This document shows, piece after piece, positions 20,041 to 28,697 of a stretch of 64,000 bases of DNA. A program made the position numbers and the translations under genes. Origin of the DNA: Beijerinckiaceae bacterium (GTDB lineage: Bacteria; Pseudomonadota; Alphaproteobacteria; Rhizobiales; Beijerinckiaceae); assembly GCA_019753285.1 (NCBI GenBank), contig JAIELD010000002.1, positions 26,331 through 90,330 on the forward strand, read 5' to 3'. Position 1 is the stretch's first letter. Every line of letters begins with the position of its first letter. The notes below the pieces were generated by a model that saw only the letters and a program-made list of their open reading frames with translations, ran no database searches and was not told the origin of the DNA.

Positions 20041-20586
20041 TCATTCCTGATCGGGCTTCGCCTCCGCCCGCGCCAGATCATAGGCCACCTGATCAGCGAC
20101 CAGTCTTCCGCCCTTGATGTCGACGACGGGCACGGCGGCTTTCGTGAAGGGCAGCAGCACCAGCTTGCCGCCGGCCACCGGCTTGATCTCCACCACGTCG
20201 CCGGCACCGAAATTGTAGATTGCCGCCACCGAGCCGAGGCGCTCGCCTGCTTCGGTCTCCACAATCAGCCCCACGAGGTCCGCGTGGAAGAACTCGTCCT
20301 CGTCCTCGACGTCGCCGAGCACGGAGCGGTCGACGTAAAGCTTGAGGTTGGTCAGCTTTTCCGCGGCCGTGCGGTCCGCGACGCCCTTGACGCGGGCGAT
20401 CAGCACTTCCTTGGCATCGCGCAGATGCGTGATCTCGAAGCTGCGGCCGTCGTCCGTCGTGAGCGGGCCGTAATCGCCGATCGCGAATGGGTCGCCCGTA
20501 TAGGTCTTGAGCCGCACTTCACCCTTGAGGCCATGCGCCGCGCCGAACTGGCCAAGGAGGATGCGATCGGGCTTCGATTGCGTCAT
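20041..20586 (-). CDS. rimM: ribosome maturation factor RimM
   Basis: RimM binds S19 and helps mature the 30S head. The 181-residue protein has the N-terminal RimM barrel (LLGQFGAAHGLKGEVRLKTYT) and a C-terminal PRC barrel (ADLVGLIVETEAGERLGSVAAIYNFGAGDVVEI). Start MTQSKPDRI. Its neighbours rpsP (upstream) and trmD (downstream) are the conserved partners, but palindromic repeats sit in both gaps. Confidence 0.96.
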   Translation of the reverse strand: MTQSKPDRILLGQFGAAHGLKGEVRLKTYTGDPFAIGDYGPLTTDDGRSFEITHLRDAKEVLIARVKGVADRTAAEKLTNLKLYVDRSVLGDVEDEDEFFHADLVGLIVETEAGERLGSVAAIYNFGAGDVVEIKPVAGGKLVLLPFTKAAVPVVDIKGGRLVADQVAYDLARAEAKPDQE

Positions 20587-20614
20587 TCAGTCACCCGACA
20601 TCAGCCCTCTCACT

Positions 20615-20719
20615 GTCATCCCGGACGAGCGAAGCGTGATCCGGGATCCAGACGAAAGCGCGGTTCATTGGATTCAAAGTCTGGATCCCGGGTCTCGGCA
20701 AGGCCTCGCCCGGGATGAC
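20615..20719. repeat. intergenic palindromic repeat, copy 2 (rimM-rpsP gap)
   Basis: The left arm (20615-20653) begins GTCATCCCGG and ends GGGATCCAGAC. The right arm (20679-20719) begins GTCTGGATCCCGGG and ends CCCGGGATGAC, making an imperfect long inverted repeat with a 25-base spacer. The sequence family differs from the copy at 19938 but the design is the same. It separates rpsP from rimM. Confidence 0.8.
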
Positions 20720-20727
20720 ATCCAGAC

Positions 20728-21150
20728 TTACTCGGCTGCGGCAGCCTCTTCGGCCGGTGCTGCTGCTGCGGCTTCGGCGTCTGCCTTGGCCTTCTCGGCC
20801 GCGGCGCGGGCTGCTTCGGCGGCCTTCTCGTTGGCGGCAACGCGCTCCTGCGCCTTCTTCTTGGGCTTTGCCTTTTCCGGGTTGTTGCGCGCCTCGCGCT
20901 TCATGACGCCGGCAGCGTCGAGAAAGCGGGCCACGCGGTCGGTCGGCTGTGCGCCATTCACCATCCACTGCTTCGCTTTGTCGACATTGAGGACAACCCG
21001 GTCGGCGGCGTCCTTGGCCTTCAGCGGATCGAAGGTGCCGAGCTTCTCGATGAAGCGGCCGTCACGCGGCGAGCGGGCGTCGGCGACGACGATGGAGTAG
21101 TGCGGGCGCTTCTTGGTGCCGCCGCGGGCAAGACGTATTTTGAGAGACAT
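20728..21150 (-). CDS. rpsP: 30S ribosomal protein S16
   Basis: The core is S16: [31 protein letters not shown] at the N terminus and [11 protein letters not shown] near residue 75. From about residue 85 to 140 there is a Lys/Ala/Glu-rich extension ending EEAAAAE, probably helical or disordered; such tails occur in S16 of many Rhizobiales. It lies between ffh and rimM on the minus strand. Confidence 0.97.
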   Translation of the reverse strand: MSLKIRLARGGTKKRPHYSIVVADARSPRDGRFIEKLGTFDPLKAKDAADRVVLNVDKAKQWMVNGAQPTDRVARFLDAAGVMKREARNNPEKAKPKKKAQERVAANEKAAEAARAAAEKAKADAEAAAAAPAEEAAAAE

Positions 21151-21240
21151 CGTTCAGGTCCTTTTAGTGAGTGGTAAGTGGTAAGTAGCGGATAAAAAGA
21201 GTGCGAATGGCGAGCAGCGACCACTGGCCGATGGCGTGGT

Positions 21241-22812
21241 TCATTTCTTCTTCAGCCCGAATGGAAATCCGCCGCCGGGCTTGGGTCCGCCCAATCCGGG
21301 CAGGCCCCCGAGCCCCGGCAGCTTTGGCCCGCCTCCGCCGGGAAGGCCCGGAAAGTTCGGCGGCAATTTGGGCAGATTGCCGCCCATCTGCTTCTGCATT
21401 TCCTCGAGCTTGGCGGGGTCGATCTGCGGCATGCCACCACCCATCATGCCGCCAAGGCCGCCTCCGCCGCCGAGGCCCATCATGCCGGCCATCTTCGAGA
21501 GCATCCCGCCCTTGTTCTTCGACATCATCTTCATCATGTCGGCCATCTGGCGGTGCATCTTCATCAGCTTGTTGATTTCTTCGGCGTTGCTGCCGGAGCC
21601 TGACGCGATGCGCTTCTTTCGGCTGTTCTTGAGGAGGTCCGGGTTGCGGCGCTCCTGCGGCGTCATCGAGGAGATGATGGCGAGCTGGCGCTTGACGACG
21701 CGGTCGTCGATCTTGGCGTTGGCGAGCTGGTCCTTCATCTTGCCCATGCCGGGCATCATGCCCATCATGGAGGAGAGCCCGCCCATCTTCTCAAGCTGCT
21801 TTAATTGCGCGGCGAGGTCGTTCATGTCGAACTGACCCTTCGCCATTTTCTCGGCGAGCCGCATCGCGGCTTCCTGGTCGACGTTCTGCGTCGCCTTTTC
21901 GACGAGCGAAACGATATCGCCCATGCCGAGGATGCGGTTGGCAATGCGCTCCGGGTGGAAATCCTCCAGCGCATCGACCTTTTCGCCGACGCCGATCAGC
22001 TTGATCGGCTTGCCGGTGACCGCGCGCATCGAGAGCGCCGCGCCGCCGCGCCCGTCGCCGTCGACGCGTGTCAGCACGATGCCGGTGATACCGATCCGTC
22101 CGTCGAAGGCCTTTGCCGTGTTGACCGCGTCCTGACCGGTCAGTGCATCGGCGACGAGCAGCACTTCATGAGGATTGGTCGCGGCTTTCACCTCGGTGAC
22201 CTCGGCCATCAGCGCCTCGTCGACCGTGGTGCGGCCGGCGGTGTCGAGCATCACGACGTCGTAGCCGCCGAGCCTGGCGGCCTCATGCGCGCGCCGCGCG
22301 ATCTGGAGGGCACTCTGGCCGGCGACGATCGGCAGCGTATCGACGCCGACCTGTTTGCCGAGGATGGCGAGCTGCTCCATCGCGGCCGGGCGGCGCGTGT
22401 CGAGCGAGGCGAGCAGCACCTTCTTGCGATATTGGTCGGTGAGGCGCTTGGCGATCTTGCCCGTCGTCGTCGTCTTGCCGGAGCCTTGCAGGCCGACCAT
22501 GAGGATCGCGACCGGCGGCACCGCATTGAGGTCGATCGGCTGGGCGTCGGAGCCCAGCATCTCGACGAGGCAGTCATTGACGATCTTGACGACCATCTGG
22601 CCGGGCTTGACGGATTTGACGATCTGCGCCCCGACAGCCCGCTCGCGCACCTTGTCGGTGAAGCTTTTCACGACATCGAGCGCCACGTCCGCCTCGAGCA
22701 GCGCGCGGCGCACCTCGCGCATCGCCTCGCCGACATCGGCCTCGGAGAGAGCGCCGCGCCGGGTCAGCGTATCGAGAATTCCCGATAATCTGCTCGAGAG
22801 GCCGTCAAACAT
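21241..22812 (-). CDS. ffh: signal recognition particle protein Ffh
   Basis: Ffh is the SRP54 GTPase that binds 4.5S RNA and signal sequences and docks with FtsY (encoded here at 29.6 kb). At 523 residues it has the NG domain with G1 motif GLQGSGKTT at 107-115 and the DTAGRTTVDE and TRVDGDGRGGAAL elements. A Met-rich M domain follows (MNDLAAQLKQLEKMGGLSSMMGMMPGMGKM). The C-terminal 90 residues are an unusually long Gly/Pro/Met-rich tail ending FPFGLKKK. First gene of the block leading to rplS. Confidence 0.97.
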   Translation of the reverse strand: MFDGLSSRLSGILDTLTRRGALSEADVGEAMREVRRALLEADVALDVVKSFTDKVRERAVGAQIVKSVKPGQMVVKIVNDCLVEMLGSDAQPIDLNAVPPVAILMVGLQGSGKTTTTGKIAKRLTDQYRKKVLLASLDTRRPAAMEQLAILGKQVGVDTLPIVAGQSALQIARRAHEAARLGGYDVVMLDTAGRTTVDEALMAEVTEVKAATNPHEVLLVADALTGQDAVNTAKAFDGRIGITGIVLTRVDGDGRGGAALSMRAVTGKPIKLIGVGEKVDALEDFHPERIANRILGMGDIVSLVEKATQNVDQEAAMRLAEKMAKGQFDMNDLAAQLKQLEKMGGLSSMMGMMPGMGKMKDQLANAKIDDRVVKRQLAIISSMTPQERRNPDLLKNSRKKRIASGSGSNAEEINKLMKMHRQMADMMKMMSKNKGGMLSKMAGMMGLGGGGGLGGMMGGGMPQIDPAKLEEMQKQMGGNLPKLPPNFPGLPGGGGPKLPGLGGLPGLGGPKPGGGFPFGLKKK

Positions 22813-23192
22813 GGATCAATCCCGTTATCATCAGTCGCGTGTCGTCCGGTCTCGCATGAGGCCCAAACGGTTCAGCGCCCGAGGGCGCAAACGCGCTGTC
22901 GGACGTTGACCTCCGGGGTCCAGCCCCGGTCGGTGTCTCAAGTGGCAATCACCTGTCAGATGAGAGCGCGCGTCTTAGCGCGAACGCGCCGGAGCGTCAA
23001 CGTGTTCGCATGGCTCCTGCAAGGATGCCTTCTGACGAAGCCTCGCGCGCTAAGGGCGGGCATCGACGAAACGGCTCTTTCCATCGGCCATGCGCTATGC
23101 GACCGTCTTGAATGGCGATATCTGTCGCCTGACCTGCAACGGCCATTCTGTGGCGCCGATGGGGTTTTGCTGATCATCGTACCGAGCGAGTG
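22813..23192. other. intergenic region between ffh and a DUF1176-type gene
   Basis: These 380 bases separate divergent genes. Open frames exist but have the Arg/Leu-rich composition of GC-rich noise and no ribosome binding site. No terminator, repeat or RNA gene was recognised. It must contain the ffh promoter, which I could not place with confidence. Confidence 0.5.
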
Positions 23193-24290
23193 ATGCCTTC
23201 CGCAATGGGTTCAAGACCAGCCGCGTTTCTGCCGTCCCTGATGGGCATCGGCCTTGCCGTCATCTGCTCTGCCGGGGCGACGAGAGCGCAGACGTCTCCC
23301 GTCGCGCAGCCCGAAATCGACCTGAAGCTCTTCGCCAAGGCGGAGGTCGACCGCACGAAAGGCTGCACGGTCGCTCTCTGGCAAGGCAATCGCGATCCCG
23401 AGAAGGATCAATTCGCGTTCTTGTTCATCGAGCAGCTCACCGGGAAGAGCAATAACCGCCAGCCGGCACGCATCAAGGTCAGCGCGCAGACGATGACCCT
23501 GCAGCGCGTCGCGGCAGGCGGCAAGACGAACGGCTATGGCCTCCACGAGTATCAGCTCTACAAGCTCGGCGGCGAAGACGGCTTCGTCATTCTCGATCTG
23601 AAGCTGGGCGAGCTGGAAGGCGAGGCGGTCGCGGTCGAGGACGGCGCCATGACCGTCGTCATGCGCGGCAGGCAGACATTCCGCGCCAGCGTCAAGGGAG
23701 GCGCAGGCTGCTGGTCCGCGCCATTGCCCGATGCGCCGGCGAAGGCCGCCCCGCAGCCGGGGAAAAAGGCGGCGTCGGATGGGGCTGCCGCGCTCTCCGC
23801 CGGCGGCGTCTTCGTCAAATACGATGTTCGGGCCAGCCAGGTTCCGAATTCCGTCCTTCAGGCGGCAATCAAGACACACAAATGCGAGCCGGAGGTGATG
23901 AAGACGGGGATCACCGGTTTCCAGATGTCGGAAGAATCGGCCATCTGGGACATACCGTGCCAGCGGTTCGCCTATCAAGGCTCCTCCGTCTTCGCGCGCG
24001 TCTACCTGCCTGATCCGGCGAGCAATTTGAGCTTTCTGTCGTTCCAGTCGCCCAAAGGCAAGAAACGCAGCACCGATTCCGGCCTCCTTATCGATCCGGT
24101 CTGGAACGTGAAGGCCCGCACGGTCACGAGCGCCTCGCTCGGCCGCGCCGCCGGCGATTGCGGAACGCTGGAGACGCATCGCGTGACGGCCGAGGGCCGC
24201 TTCGAACTGGTCGAATACCGCGAAAAGGAAAGCTGCGACGGCAAGGCTCTGCCGCCCGAGCAGTTTCCGCTCGTCTTTCGTCTCAAATGA
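23193..24290 (+). CDS. secreted DUF1176-like protein
   Basis: A 365-residue protein with an N-terminal signal peptide (hydrophobic PSLMGIGLAVICSAGATRAQ, cleavage likely after RAQ). The C-terminal third has the DUF1176 pattern: paired cysteines in CEPEVM and IPCQRF, then GDCGTLETHRVTAEGRFELVEY, ESCDG and a final PLVFRLK. The N-terminal half (residues 40-175) looks like a separate beta-rich domain with two cysteines (GCTV and GCWS) joined through an Ala/Pro/Lys linker. Function unknown; periplasmic location is inferred from the signal. It starts at the ATG at 23193, one codon after a GTG. Followed closely by another small secreted protein. Confidence 0.75.
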   Translation: MPSAMGSRPAAFLPSLMGIGLAVICSAGATRAQTSPVAQPEIDLKLFAKAEVDRTKGCTVALWQGNRDPEKDQFAFLFIEQLTGKSNNRQPARIKVSAQTMTLQRVAAGGKTNGYGLHEYQLYKLGGEDGFVILDLKLGELEGEAVAVEDGAMTVVMRGRQTFRASVKGGAGCWSAPLPDAPAKAAPQPGKKAASDGAAALSAGGVFVKYDVRASQVPNSVLQAAIKTHKCEPEVMKTGITGFQMSEESAIWDIPCQRFAYQGSSVFARVYLPDPASNLSFLSFQSPKGKKRSTDSGLLIDPVWNVKARTVTSASLGRAAGDCGTLETHRVTAEGRFELVEYREKESCDGKALPPEQFPLVFRLK

Positions 24291-24348
24291 AGACGAAGGC
24301 CGCAACAACAGCCGGTGCATGTTGTCGCCGCGAATGGAGACCGCCGTC

Positions 24349-24675
24349 ATGACCGTCGCCAGATCGGTATCCGGCGTTCTTGCGCTCCTCCTGTTCAATC
24401 TCACAGGCACCGTAGCGAGCGCCGACATGACGAGCGACTGTGAGCGCCACGCGATCGCCATGAGCCGCAAGCATGGCGGTGACCTCCGCAAGATCGAGAT
24501 CGAGCGCAAGGACTTTCCGATCGAGGATCGTTACGACGACAAGGTCGGCAGCCAGCCGGTTTCGACCGAGCTCAAGGGCATCGTAAAGCTGACGACGGCG
24601 GCGGGCATGAGGCAAAGCCGCTATATCTGCCTGCATGACGGCAAGAAGGCGGTCTATTTCGGCTGGGTGGACTGA
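24349..24675 (+). CDS. small secreted protein of unknown function
   Basis: The start at 24349 is chosen because GGAG lies nine bases upstream and a good signal peptide follows directly (MTVARSVSGVLALLLFNLTG...ASAD). The mature part of about 85 residues has two cysteines, SDCERHA and YICLHDG, which probably form a disulfide. No family recognised. It follows the DUF1176-like gene by 58 bp and may be co-transcribed. Its last 22 bases overlap the convergent MFS gene. Confidence 0.65.
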   Translation: MTVARSVSGVLALLLFNLTGTVASADMTSDCERHAIAMSRKHGGDLRKIEIERKDFPIEDRYDDKVGSQPVSTELKGIVKLTTAAGMRQSRYICLHDGKKAVYFGWVD

Positions 24676-25958
24676 TCGCTCGGGCCGCCGGCCGAGCGGC
24701 GCACCAGAACCACGATCGAGGCCGAGGCGGCGAACGAGCCGAGCGCGAACAGGACGAGGATAACAAGCGACGTCTTGACGCCGAACGCCCCCGAGACGAC
24801 CGAAAACACGAAAGGAGCGGCGGCGGCCGCCACGAGACGGATGGCGGTGAGCCGTCCGAGCCGCGCGCCATAGCCCGCATAGCCGAACAGGAGCAGCGGC
24901 AGCGTGCCCTGGACGATGCTGTTCAGTCCGGTCGACAGGCCAAACACGATGGCGAAGCCGAGCACGCCGCCGAGCATCGGCGCGCTGGCGATGAGGATGA
25001 CCAGCGCCGTGGGCAAAAGCCCGCAGGAAATGAGCGCGAGGTTCGACGCCGGGAAATCCTTGCCGAACAGCATGGTGATCAGCCGGCTCATCACCTGGGC
25101 CGGGCCGAAGATCGAGCTGACCCAGAGCGCCGCGAGGCCGAGCTCCAGCTCGTTCAGGATCGGCAGCATGTGGATGAGCATCGAGGAGTTGACGAAGCTG
25201 AACAGCGTCAGCGTCAGCACCGTCATTTGAAAGGCGAGCCGCCGCCGCTCGGGCGCGATCACGCCGGTGGCGAGCGCGCTTCTGTCGGGCTGTTCGCTCG
25301 CCTCGTCGGGTTCTGCCGCCGGCAGGCTGACACCAGGCCGCGTGAAGCGCGCGAGCCAGGCATGCAGCGGCGCGCAGAGAACGAGATTGGCGGCCGCGAA
25401 GATGAGATAGACCTGTCGCCAGGGCAGATGCAGGCCGAGCCAGGCCGTCATCGGCCAGAACAGCGTGGAGGAGAAGCCCGCGATGAGGGTGAGATAGGTG
25501 ATGTTGCGCTTCGCCTCGCGTGGCGCGATCTGCACGAGCGCGGCGAAGGCAAGGCTGTATTGCACGAAGGAGGAGGCGATTCCGGCGACCGCCAACGCCG
25601 CGATATAGGCGAATGTGTCCGGCGCGAGCGCGCAGGCCGCAAGCGCCACCGCCGAGGCAAGCGAGCCGAGCGACATGAGCCGTCCCGCACCATGCCGGTC
25701 CGCAAGCCGTCCCGCCGCTGGCGCGACGAGCCCGCCCGCGAGGAACGAGAGCGAAAGTGCGCCGAACGCCCATTCCTTCGTCCATGCGAAATCCTGAGAC
25801 AGGAGTGGCGCGAGAACGCCGAGGCCGTAGTAGAGCGTGCCGTATCCGGTGATCTGCGTGAGCCCAAGCGCGATGACGATGAGCCGGAGATCCGGCGCGT
25901 TCGATCGCGGAGCAGGGAGCGGTCCCGATGCCGTGTCGGATGTCAACGGGAGGCTCAT
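24654..25958 (-). CDS. MFS transporter
   Basis: A 434-residue major facilitator superfamily permease with about 12 hydrophobic helices in two halves joined by a charged cytoplasmic loop (around residues 208-238). The motif-A-like loop GRLADRHGAGR follows helix 2. The first helix contains ALGLTQITGYGTLYYGLGVLAP. The substrate cannot be told from sequence. Single gene on the minus strand, convergent with a small secreted protein whose 3' end it overlaps by 22 bp. Confidence 0.88.
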   Translation of the reverse strand: MSLPLTSDTASGPLPAPRSNAPDLRLIVIALGLTQITGYGTLYYGLGVLAPLLSQDFAWTKEWAFGALSLSFLAGGLVAPAAGRLADRHGAGRLMSLGSLASAVALAACALAPDTFAYIAALAVAGIASSFVQYSLAFAALVQIAPREAKRNITYLTLIAGFSSTLFWPMTAWLGLHLPWRQVYLIFAAANLVLCAPLHAWLARFTRPGVSLPAAEPDEASEQPDRSALATGVIAPERRRLAFQMTVLTLTLFSFVNSSMLIHMLPILNELELGLAALWVSSIFGPAQVMSRLITMLFGKDFPASNLALISCGLLPTALVILIASAPMLGGVLGFAIVFGLSTGLNSIVQGTLPLLLFGYAGYGARLGRLTAIRLVAAAAAPFVFSVVSGAFGVKTSLVILVLFALGSFAASASIVVLVRRSAGGPSDQSTQPK

Positions 25959-26036
25959 GGCGAGATAGAAACTCGAAGGCGGGCGTGCCTCGATCCCGAA
26001 TCGCTGGCCGATCCGGACGAGGCTGTTCAGCTCAGT

Positions 26037-26981
26037 CTACTCCCTCAGGTAATAAATGAACATCTGGAGCGAGGCGTCGTTCGCATCTTTGGGGTCGGTC
26101 AGGAATTCCTCGATCGCATAGGGCCGGGCCTTGATGTCGCGCTCCTCGATATAGGCCTCGATCGATTCGTAGACATAGGTGTTGTCTTCATAAGCGCCGG
26201 CATATTTGAAGCGGATCGCCTGGCCTGAGGGAGACTGGCCGAAGCGCAGGCCCGGTATAGGCGGGGTGGTCGCGGTGTTCTCGACCGGCAGCATCGCCTG
26301 AAACTTGAATGTCTTGTCGTCGGTGAGGTCGATCACCGCGAACGGACGCCCGGTGATGACGACGCCGGCCTTGCGCGCCTCTTCGCCCAGCCGGTTGAGC
26401 GCCGCGACGAGCGCCGGAAACGCGTCCTCGTTCGAGGCCTCCGCCTGCAGGATCAGCACCGATCGGGGTTCGATCACGAGTTCGATGAGATCGGGCTCGT
26501 TGCTGAGGTCGCGCGGCGGCGCCCCCGAGGTGATTTGCCCGCCGGGCTGCGGCAGCGCGGCAGCCGGTGGCGGCGCAGGTGGTGTTTGCGGAAGCGCCTG
26601 CTGTGGCGCGGGCGGCGTCGCCGGGGTCGGTGCGGCCTCGGCCGGCGCGGCTGGAACCGAACCCGTCGGCGGGGTCACTGGCGCTCCGCCGGCCGTGCCC
26701 GAGGGTGGCGGCGACGACGGCAATGGGGCGGCGGCGGCAGGCGGCGCGGGAACGGTCGGGACAGGCGCAGATGCGCCGGGTGGAGGCGGCAGCGGCGCGC
26801 TCTCGACCGGGGCTGGCGGGGCGACGCTCTGGGCGAGGATGATGCCCAAGGGCGTCGCCGCGGCCGGGCTCGCCGAAATGCCGGCCGCAATCAGCGATGC
26901 GCCAAGGCGGGCGATGACTAGCCTGCGCCAGCCGCCCGCAATGGCCTGCCGGGATGGCCTTTCGCTCCGCATGCTCTGCAT
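26037..26981 (-). CDS. exported GyrI-like domain protein with Pro-rich linker
   Basis: The start at 26981 has GGAG eleven bases upstream; an ATG at 27008 is an alternative. Order: basic N terminus, hydrophobic segment (LGASLIAAGISASPAAA), a Pro/Ala-rich linker of about 100 residues, then a 150-residue domain. That domain has the GyrI/AraC-effector-binding pattern, with GRPFAVIDLTDDKTFKFQAMLPV, IRFKYAGAYEDNTYVYESIEAYI and EEFLTDPKDANDASLQMFIYYL. GyrI-like domains bind small hydrophobic molecules. An exported copy on a long Pro-rich stalk suggests an envelope ligand-binding role, which is inference. Confidence 0.75.
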   Translation of the reverse strand: MQSMRSERPSRQAIAGGWRRLVIARLGASLIAAGISASPAAATPLGIILAQSVAPPAPVESAPLPPPPGASAPVPTVPAPPAAAAPLPSSPPPSGTAGGAPVTPPTGSVPAAPAEAAPTPATPPAPQQALPQTPPAPPPAAALPQPGGQITSGAPPRDLSNEPDLIELVIEPRSVLILQAEASNEDAFPALVAALNRLGEEARKAGVVITGRPFAVIDLTDDKTFKFQAMLPVENTATTPPIPGLRFGQSPSGQAIRFKYAGAYEDNTYVYESIEAYIEERDIKARPYAIEEFLTDPKDANDASLQMFIYYLRE

Positions 26982-27035
26982 CAGGTGATCCGCTCCATGG
27001 TGTTTCACTTCTGTTTCATGCTTGTTGCCGCGATG

Positions 27036-28430
27036 CTATCGGAGCACCGGCTCGGGGAAGGTGAGGCGGAACATGCGCAGACGCTCGCCGTCCAGCCCGA
27101 ATGCATTGTTGGTGATGAGCATCAACGCCTGATCGGACATTTTTGCGACGCCTTCGATGTGATCGAAGATTTTGGCAGATTCGCCATCGCCGAAACGGTC
27201 GCTGTCGAACAGCAGCGTCTTTCTGATCGGCATCATGCCGCTCGCCGCGAACTGCTCGGAGTCGAGCGCCTCGAAGGCGGGTTCGGTCTGCGGCGCGTCG
27301 TAGATCGGCAGGATCGGCGTCGCGGCATCGAGTTCCGCGATCAGGATCCGCAGGGTGCGCGCGACCCGCTCGACCGCGATCAGCCGGTTGCCCGGCAGGG
27401 CGATGATCTCGGCGAGCCGCACGTCTCCCTGATCGCGCGGCTTGCGCGCGACATCGGCGGCGAAAGCCTCCGGCGGGTCGAGGCGGTAGGAATACTCCGC
27501 GCCGCTCGTCTGGGTCGACAGGTCGAAGGTGAGGACGCGCAGGAACGGGCTTGTCGCGGCGCTTTTGTCCTCGGGGCTCGCCGGAGCTCGCAGTGCCATG
27601 ACGAGCGTGCGTTCATCCGGCGAAAGGGTGAGGCAGGCATAGGCCGCATTGGCGAGCGTGTGCGCGAAGATGAGCGGCAGGCCGGGCAGTACGTCGTAAT
27701 CCGCCTTGGCATAGTCTGTCTCCGTGCCGAGCGGAACGATGCGCGCCATGATCCTGCCATCGGCCGCGATGTGCAGCAATGACGGGCCATAGCCCTCGAC
27801 CACCCAGAACGTGCCGTCGGCAAGTCTCACGAGCCCGCCGGGATTGATGCCCGGCTGCTCAGGCGAAAGACGCCTGCCGGTGAGGTCATAGGCGCCGATG
27901 CTGTCGTCGGGATCGTCTGCGCTCAGCCCCGAGACCGGCCGGCCGGAGCGATCCTTGATCGGCAGCGTCTCGGTCACGCGCGCGCCGTTGTCCTCGCCGA
28001 TCTCGAGCCCGTAGAGCGTCGGCGAGAAGCCGGGCAGGATGGCGATCTCGGCAAGCGGGCTTCCACCGCACATCTCGGCCTCGCTGACGCCGATCTGCGT
28101 CTTGGCGGTACTGCAGGCGATGAAGGGGCCGCGATCCGACACCGTCCAGAGACGAGCGCCGGCCGCCGGCGGATGATAGGCCCCCGAGGCGATGTTGACG
28201 CCGAGATTGACCGCCCGGCCATTGGGGAAGCTGACGACGCCGAGAGGAAAGGGCGGCAGACCGATGCGCGTCACGGCGGGAAGGGCGGGAGCCCCGGCTC
28301 CCGCAGGCGCTTCCGCTGCAAGGGTCGGCCCATGGCGAAAGCCGGATTCGGCGAAGGCGCATGCGGCGACCGCGCATGAGCCGATGAACAGGCCCAGCCG
28401 CAACGATGTCCGGAACGAAGACAGGTCCAA
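27036..28430 (-). CDS. esterase-like activity of phytase family protein (exported)
   Basis: A 464-residue exported protein with a signal peptide (LGLFIGSCAVAACAFAESG). The mature part follows the phytase-like beta-propeller family PF13449: LWTVSDRGPF near residue 95, then FWVVEGYGPSLLHI, LPGNRLIAVERV and KMSDQALMLITNNAFGLDGE. The family name comes from a weak activity in one member; true substrates are unknown. Divergent from dapF and upstream of the GyrI-like gene on the same strand with a 54-bp gap. Confidence 0.82.
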   Translation of the reverse strand: MDLSSFRTSLRLGLFIGSCAVAACAFAESGFRHGPTLAAEAPAGAGAPALPAVTRIGLPPFPLGVVSFPNGRAVNLGVNIASGAYHPPAAGARLWTVSDRGPFIACSTAKTQIGVSEAEMCGGSPLAEIAILPGFSPTLYGLEIGEDNGARVTETLPIKDRSGRPVSGLSADDPDDSIGAYDLTGRRLSPEQPGINPGGLVRLADGTFWVVEGYGPSLLHIAADGRIMARIVPLGTETDYAKADYDVLPGLPLIFAHTLANAAYACLTLSPDERTLVMALRAPASPEDKSAATSPFLRVLTFDLSTQTSGAEYSYRLDPPEAFAADVARKPRDQGDVRLAEIIALPGNRLIAVERVARTLRILIAELDAATPILPIYDAPQTEPAFEALDSEQFAASGMMPIRKTLLFDSDRFGDGESAKIFDHIEGVAKMSDQALMLITNNAFGLDGERLRMFRLTFPEPVLR

Positions 28431-28697
28431 TGTCGTCAGTCACCCAACCGAAGCCGAAAATCCGCCAGCCTGCCGCTCCATTCGCCAGCCAGATCGGATG
28501 TCTAGCAACGATAACGACGCAGCACCAAGACCATATTGTGAAGGAACTTCGGCAAAATGGCATTGAAGATTTCATATTTATGATAAAAGGCGCGCCTGCC
28601 CGCCCAAGAGCGGGCGGCACGGCGCTGCTTTTGGTGCGCCGCTGGCCTCATTTACAGCCTTGCTATCCACAGCCTTGCCGCAGACGGAACCGCCGAC

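Noticed and set aside
22906..23193. 95-codon plus-strand frame between ffh and the DUF1176-like gene
   Set aside because: No ribosome binding site, noise-like composition, no recognisable pattern.
28669..28677. CTATCCACA, close to a DnaA box, upstream of dapF
   Set aside because: Single site with one mismatch and no cluster; origin features absent.
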